Source of the DNA: Smittium culicis
Lineage: Eukaryota; Kickxellomycota; Harpellomycetes; Harpellales; Legeriomycetaceae
Length of the DNA: 64,000 nt
NCBI GenBank assembly: GCA_001970855.1
Contig: LSSN01000011.1
Span: 28,320-92,319 of the forward strand
Direction of reading: 5' to 3'
Shown one piece after another: positions 59,054 through 64,000 of the stretch; position 1 is the first letter of the stretch; every line of letters starts with the position of its first letter. The position numbers and the translations under genes were made by a program. The notes beneath the pieces were generated by a model. It made no database searches. It had not been told where the DNA came from and saw only the letters and a list, made by a program, of their open reading frames with translations.

Positions 59054-60601
59054 TCTAAAATACGCATGAAAACCAAAATCAAAAATATAGTTCAATTTTC
59101 AAAATAAAATTTAAAAAAAATTTGAATTAAAAATGTATTTAGCATGAAATATAATTATTTTTATTTAAATCGAATAAAGATTTTACTCAATTGAGAAATT
59201 ATAATTGTAAATATGCGTCAAGCTGAAAAGTATTAAATTTATAAAAAAAAAAATTTAATAATATAGTATTAAATTTAATAATATATCTGAATTAATTTCG
59301 AGATATGGTGTATTTATATATAATATTAAGAAAATTTTTTATTCAGTTTATAATATATTAAATAAGATCCTCTTAAAAAAATTAATTGACAGTGCTGAGA
59401 TACCTAATTTAAGATAAACTTTTTTAGCTGAGCGATATGAATATTTTAATTGGATTGTATATTTAAACCATGGTTAATTTTAATTAGTCTAATCAATATA
59501 AATTGAGTAAAAAAACGACCATTATAAAAGATTTTTTACAGATTCTAATATTTTGTTTATTTATTATGTAAAGATTGATAGTCTTTCAATGTATTGATTT
59601 TATTTAAAGAAAAGTTATGTGTGAAAAAGTTATTTTATTTTTAAAATTCCAACAAGTTTTTATTTCAAGAAAATTAAGTCAAAATATTTTACACGTATCA
59701 AAAAAATTTTTTAACCTGAGATTTGATAATTTATTCATTGTAATTATTGATAGAGTGCCATGATAACCTTTAATTTTTTATAATTTTTAATTAAAATGTT
59801 TTATTTGAGCTGATACAATTAATTTATTCAAAGTATTCTAATAGCAATATTATAAAAAGATTATATTTATTTTATCCATTTTAAATTAAAAAATTGAAAA
59901 TATGAATTAATTAATTATAATAAAAAAATCTAAGTCTTTTAAAATAAGTACTATTTTTAATATTAAATAAAAATTTTAAGTATTTTCAAAATTAAAATTA
60001 TCATTTTTTGAGCTATACTAAATAAAAAAGTGCTATCCTAATAACGTTTAATCATATCAAGGAATATATATAAATTATTTCTTTATTATTCGATATATTA
60101 TGATCTTTTAGCTTTTATACTTAAAAAAAACATAACACTATATTTAAAATTTACTAATTGAATTTTTAATTTACTAAAAATTGTTTATTAAGTAGCTTTG
60201 GCCAAATATGACACTTTCCGGAGCATGTTTTATAGGGAAATTAGCAACGGTGTATTAAATTCAAGAATAAATACAAATAAAAAAATGATTTACTTTCAAA
60301 AAGCAAAAAGCAAAAAATAAAAAAACAAACCTGATTGAAATTATTCTAGATGACTTATTGAGATATGAATAAGGCATATAAGATTATTCGGAAATAATTA
60401 TGTTTACATATTACAAAAAAAATAATGGCAAAAATAAAATATTACTCAGTATTTTTTGTAAAAAAAACTCTATATTATGATTTTATTCTTGAAATTTTCT
60501 TATATTGGATGTGGAATATAATAATTGAACCTATTATTTGTTATAAATTAATAATTGGTTAAAGATATAAATTTTTTTGGAAGATTTTTGATATATGTGA
60601 C
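59054..60601. other. AT-rich non-coding stretch
   Basis: Nothing supported. One sampled line (59881-59940) has only 5 G or C in 60 bases. Confidence 0.45.
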
Positions 60602-60743
60602 GAACTTTAAACCGATTCCTAGTGTGTATGAAGCTCTTAGTGAGGCAAAGATAATCGTGTTGAAGAATTACTTTGATAATATCATTTATTTGTTTTTTGT
60701 CTACTTTTAAATTATGTTTAATCAAATCGCTGAGACAAGAAAC
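60602..60743 (+). mobile_element. SINE-like copy S5, old and diverged
   Basis: Plus orientation: ACTTTAAACCGATTCC, GTGTATGAAGCTCTTAGTGA, then GTTGAAGAATTACTTTGATA and the 3' marker TTATGTTTAATCAAATCGCTGAGAC (split: TTATGTTTAATC, GCTGAGAC). Clearly the same body as S2 with many substitutions. No target duplication recovered. Confidence 0.65.
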
Positions 60744-61030
60744 AAGTTTAAAGAATAGCTGAATAGAAAATATAAATAGTATTTGAAGAAATTAGTATAG
60801 CTGAACTGCACATTTTTTCATCTTCCATTAAAAAAATTATTTATAAAACTCAAAAATAATGAAAATAATATAAAAAATATAATCGAAAATACAAAAATTG
60901 AAAAAAAAAATATAAATGAAAAATCTGTGTAGGAAAATTAATTTTTGGAATGTGTTTATTATTAACCATCGGCAATAATTTGAAAATTAAATTAGTAGTA
61001 TCAGATTTAATTTTATTAATTACGCTTGAA

Positions 61031-61239
61031 AATTATATATGGGAGATTCTTAGAGAACTGGAATTTTTTTTTGCTTGAATAACTATTATTTAGAAATAAA
61101 TAATTGGTATATTGGCTAAAATAATTAATAAAATTGATAATATATACTAATTTAATTTAAATCCCAAATAGAATTTGAAGCGAAGGAAAAATTTAATAGT
61201 AAATGTTCTGCTCTTGAAAATAATATCCCATATATAATT
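61031..61239 (+). mobile_element. TATATGGGA-type element E1 with perfect terminal repeats
   Basis: About 209 bp beginning AATTATATATGGGAGATT and ending AATATCCCATATATAATT; the outer 13 bases are perfect inverted repeats. A poly-T run follows the left tip. The right-end block TTTAATAGTAAATGTTCTGC also occurs in E2 at about 40 kb. No coding capacity. Confidence 0.7.
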
Positions 61240-63375
61240 GCTATGCGATTTTTTCGTGATTATATATAATTATAACAATTGTTTCTCTAGTGCTTTATTT
61301 TAAAAATTATGAGAGAAATTTATAATATATAGGTTAAAATACGTTCTTAGTTTCAGAATGTAATATGAAACTGTAATCCTATTGAATATAAAAATATTAA
61401 AACAAGATTTTAATTATAATTTTTGATAGTATGTAATATTGAAATTCAAAAAACCATGGAAAATTGGAAATATATATAATAATGTGCATCAATCTATTTA
61501 AAAGACTATAAAAAAATATACTAAGGACATGTATAGAATATTATATACCTTTACTTAAATTTTATTATAACTTAATAGTTAGTTATTGAATTCTTGTTAA
61601 AATATTAATTATAATTAGCTTTATTTTTTATTATTTTTATGACAAAAAATCATAATTATTTGTAATTCAGATTTTATCTCATCAATTGACTTTGGTAATC
61701 TATTTTTTGTTGGAATATTAAGAAATAATAATAAAAGTGTCGATTTGATTAGATTTATTTCAAAAATATGAATTTATTATTTATAAAGAATTATTTTACG
61801 CTGTGTTTCTCGAAACCCTCCCCCATCAATTCCTTGATTTTCAGATTAATAAGATTTAGAATGTCTAATTTTTCTGGAAATTTTTATACATATTTTATTA
61901 TTATCAATGTTTAATTTAATATCATAAAAAAAATCTAGAATAACTAGCCTAATGTATATAGCAAATATAAAAGATAAATTTACAGGTATTGTGAGAAAAT
62001 GAAAAAAATTTGTACATTAAACTTTAGATATTGGATTTATTATAATATATTGTTATTAACGGAATAAAATAGGTATTATACTTTGGTATATATTTTTCAA
62101 CACTTATTAATTTCTAGAAATAATAATAAAATCTATTAATATTTTTTTTTATAATTTTTGATGATCGCATACACAGATTAATCTCCTTATTTTCTATTTA
62201 ATATTCTTTTTAATTTGAGGTAATTTTTTATAAATAAAAATATATATCTCAATTTACAAAGCCAAGAGTTTAATATTGTTATTAAAAATTAAATATAGAG
62301 GATTTTGATTTTATCTTGTTATGATGAAAATTATTTATAGTAAAAATAGCTATCAATAATAATTTCATTTTCATTAATATCAAATCATCAATAATTTTTA
62401 ATGTTAATATTAAATTTCAATTATAAATCTTTAATAAAAAATGAATTTTTTTTTTTGCATTTTTTTTAGTGTATAGGTGCTGGAATGGTAAAAGTAATTT
62501 TTACTATAATTAAATATCTAAATTAAATAGTTATCTTAATTTTAAAAAATTTGAAAGCTTTATTAAATTAAAATTAAGATTTTCATTTAATTAACAATTA
62601 ATCATCGAGTTACTATAGATTACTGAGTTTATAAATAATTTAATATACTTAAAAAAAAAATCTTGATACATACAAAAATTATATTAATAGCAAACTTAAT
62701 TTAATATACTTTAAATAATGGGTTATCGATTGAATATTCGATTAATATGGATACTTATAATTTTATTAGAATATATAGCGTTTTTTACCTCCAGGTTTAC
62801 CTTATAAAACTAAATATAATTTAGATATTAGTATGAAATTTATTAGAAAAGTGTTTTTATTTGTAACTTACAAAAGATATAGAATTTTAATATCTATTTA
62901 AAGCCGTTTATTAAATTTATTTAAAAGATTTTATTTACCAATAAAGGAAATTTTTAGAGTTTTTTTATAAATTCATTATTTTTTTGTGCAATATCTATTA
63001 TTTTTGTTTATATATTATTTTTTTTGTTATTTTTAACCTATATTCATAAATTATATAATATCAATAATTATATTTATCCTAAACTATGTATAAAGTGAAT
63101 AAATAGGGCTTTTATAAAACCTAGTTATTGGAATTAATGAACAGAATTTTCCAATAATTTTTTATAATGAAAAAAATAAATATAAGGTTTAAAGTAATTT
63201 TTTTAACAATAATTGGATTTACAATTGAAAATTCTATGAGTAAAAAATTTTAATTTGATAAAACTGTGTATTTTCCCATTCATATACTAGTCGAGAACTT
63301 AATATGAGTGGTATATTTAAAAATTGAAAACTTGTTATTAATATTATTATGATCACAAAAGAGCTGTCATGAATT
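61240..63375. other. AT-rich non-coding stretch
   Basis: No gene, RNA or clear element found up to the heat-shock element. Confidence 0.45.
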
Positions 63376-63413
63376 GAACTTTCTAGAATTTTCTAGAATG
63401 TTCCAGAATATTC
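63376..63413. promoter_or_regulatory. Heat-shock element of eight perfect units
   Basis: Eight consecutive alternating GAA/TTC triplets, each separated by exactly two bases: GAA63376, TTC63381, GAA63386, TTC63391, GAA63396, TTC63401, GAA63406, TTC63411. This is the binding site pattern of heat-shock factor Hsf1, which needs three or more units; eight perfect ones are exceptional. A TATA-like CATAAAAAGG lies about 255 bp to the right (63666-63675) in GC-richer sequence. The controlled gene is probably to the right, beyond the window end; nothing to the left within 8 kb is coding. Confidence 0.85.
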
Positions 63414-63845
63414 AGATATTATCAGCAGCAATGGTATAGAATTTTAGGAAACGCTCTAGATCATTTCCGAAATTTCTTATCGATTTTTTATTTTTCTTAC
63501 GTAATATTTTTACGTGTTTATATCTTTAACATCGATAACGATTTATTTTGATCACTAATCAAGTTTGATTAGTAATCAAACAGTTTTTTTTCTATATCTT
63601 TCTTTATAGTTTATTCTGTAGTTTTTCTTTGAATTTTATGACCTAAAACCAAGCAACGGAAAAAGCATAAAAAGGTTGCGTTTTTCTTGTCTTGAATTCG
63701 AAATCTAGTATCTTTTATACTTTCTAATAGTAATAAATAAATGTCTTTATAGTAAATATAACTTTTGACTTCACTTTCTTTGCACTCTTGTAACCTAGAT
63801 CTTGAAAAGAGCTTTAGTAATTTCGATTGTATGAAGATGGAATTT
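63414..63845. other. Putative promoter and leader downstream of the heat-shock element
   Basis: Less AT-rich than the desert, with a TATA-like CATAAAAAGG at 63666. An ATG at 63741 opens a three-codon frame (ATGTCTTTATAG) overlapping a GTAAAT donor-like site, so a tiny first exon is possible. A second ATG at 63831 leads into the AAATAT repeat without a stop. No product can be named. Confidence 0.35.
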
Positions 63846-64000
63846 AAATATAAATATAAATATAAATATAAATATAAATATAAATATAAATATAAATATA
63901 AATATAAATATAAATATAAATATAAATATAAATATAAATATAAATATAAATATAAATATAAATATAAATATAAATATAAATATAAATATAAATATAAATA
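63846..64000 (+). repeat. (AAATAT)n microsatellite to the window end
   Basis: A perfect hexamer repeat filling at least 155 bp and running off the window. In the frame set by ATG 63831 (after Met-Lys-Met-Glu-Phe) it reads alternating Lys-Tyr without a stop to the last base. The other frames of this strand and coding in general are not supported. Confidence 0.97.

Overview
This is a eukaryotic window, most likely from an early-diverging (zygomycete-type) fungus. The reasons are short introns with GT..AG borders (mostly about 55-110 bp), a fungal velvet-domain gene, a CreC/WDR20-type WD40 gene, fungal Rei1 and Esf2 homologues, a mitochondrially targeted ketopantoate hydroxymethyltransferase, and very AT-rich DNA. 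The standard genetic code reads correctly. A Harpellales/Kickxellomycotina-like genome would fit, but that is inference; no taxonomic marker is decisive.

Layout. 0.65-1.7 kb: a velvet-domain gene split into seven small exons (- strand), rebuilt here by hand. 2-20 kb: a gene-poor, very AT-rich desert with many small transposable elements (MITEs with TTAA target sites, a SINE-like copy, TATATGGGA-ended elements). 20.1-21.4 kb: decayed 3' end of a LINE. 21.7-37.2 kb: a gene island with a REI1-like 60S biogenesis factor (-), a WDR20/CreC protein (+, 8 exons), PanB (-, unusually GC-rich), a KCTD-type BTB protein (-), ribosomal protein S2 (+) and Esf2/ABT1 (+, 4 exons). 39.2-39.85 kb: an assembly gap bordered by poly-T. 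40.4-46.3 kb: a six-exon gene (-) for a 1,815-residue protein whose C-terminal third is a pogo/Tigger (CENP-B-like) transposase with altered catalytic positions and whose N-terminal two thirds are low-complexity. 46.8-50 kb: a second MITE cluster with a chimeric tRNA-Glu/LINE-tail SINE. 50.7-52.6 kb: an MFS transporter (+, 3 exons). 54.87-54.94 kb: tRNA-Pro(AGG) (-). 55-64 kb: a second AT-rich desert, ending in a perfect eight-unit heat-shock element and a long AAATAT microsatellite.

Function. The genes are mostly housekeeping and unrelated to one another. Three concern ribosome production (REI1 in 60S export and maturation, Esf2 in early 18S processing, RPS2 as a 40S component). WDR20/CreC is a partner of a deubiquitinase; PanB makes the pantothenate precursor. 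No operon-like cluster is seen.

Most notable. (1) The 1,815-residue domesticated transposase. (2) A SINE family with a tRNA-Glu-derived head and a tail matching the local LINE, with target-site duplications and an empty site visible inside the window. (3) Two layers of nested MITE insertions. (4) The long heat-shock element with its gene apparently outside the window. (5) The sharp GC-rich block within panB.
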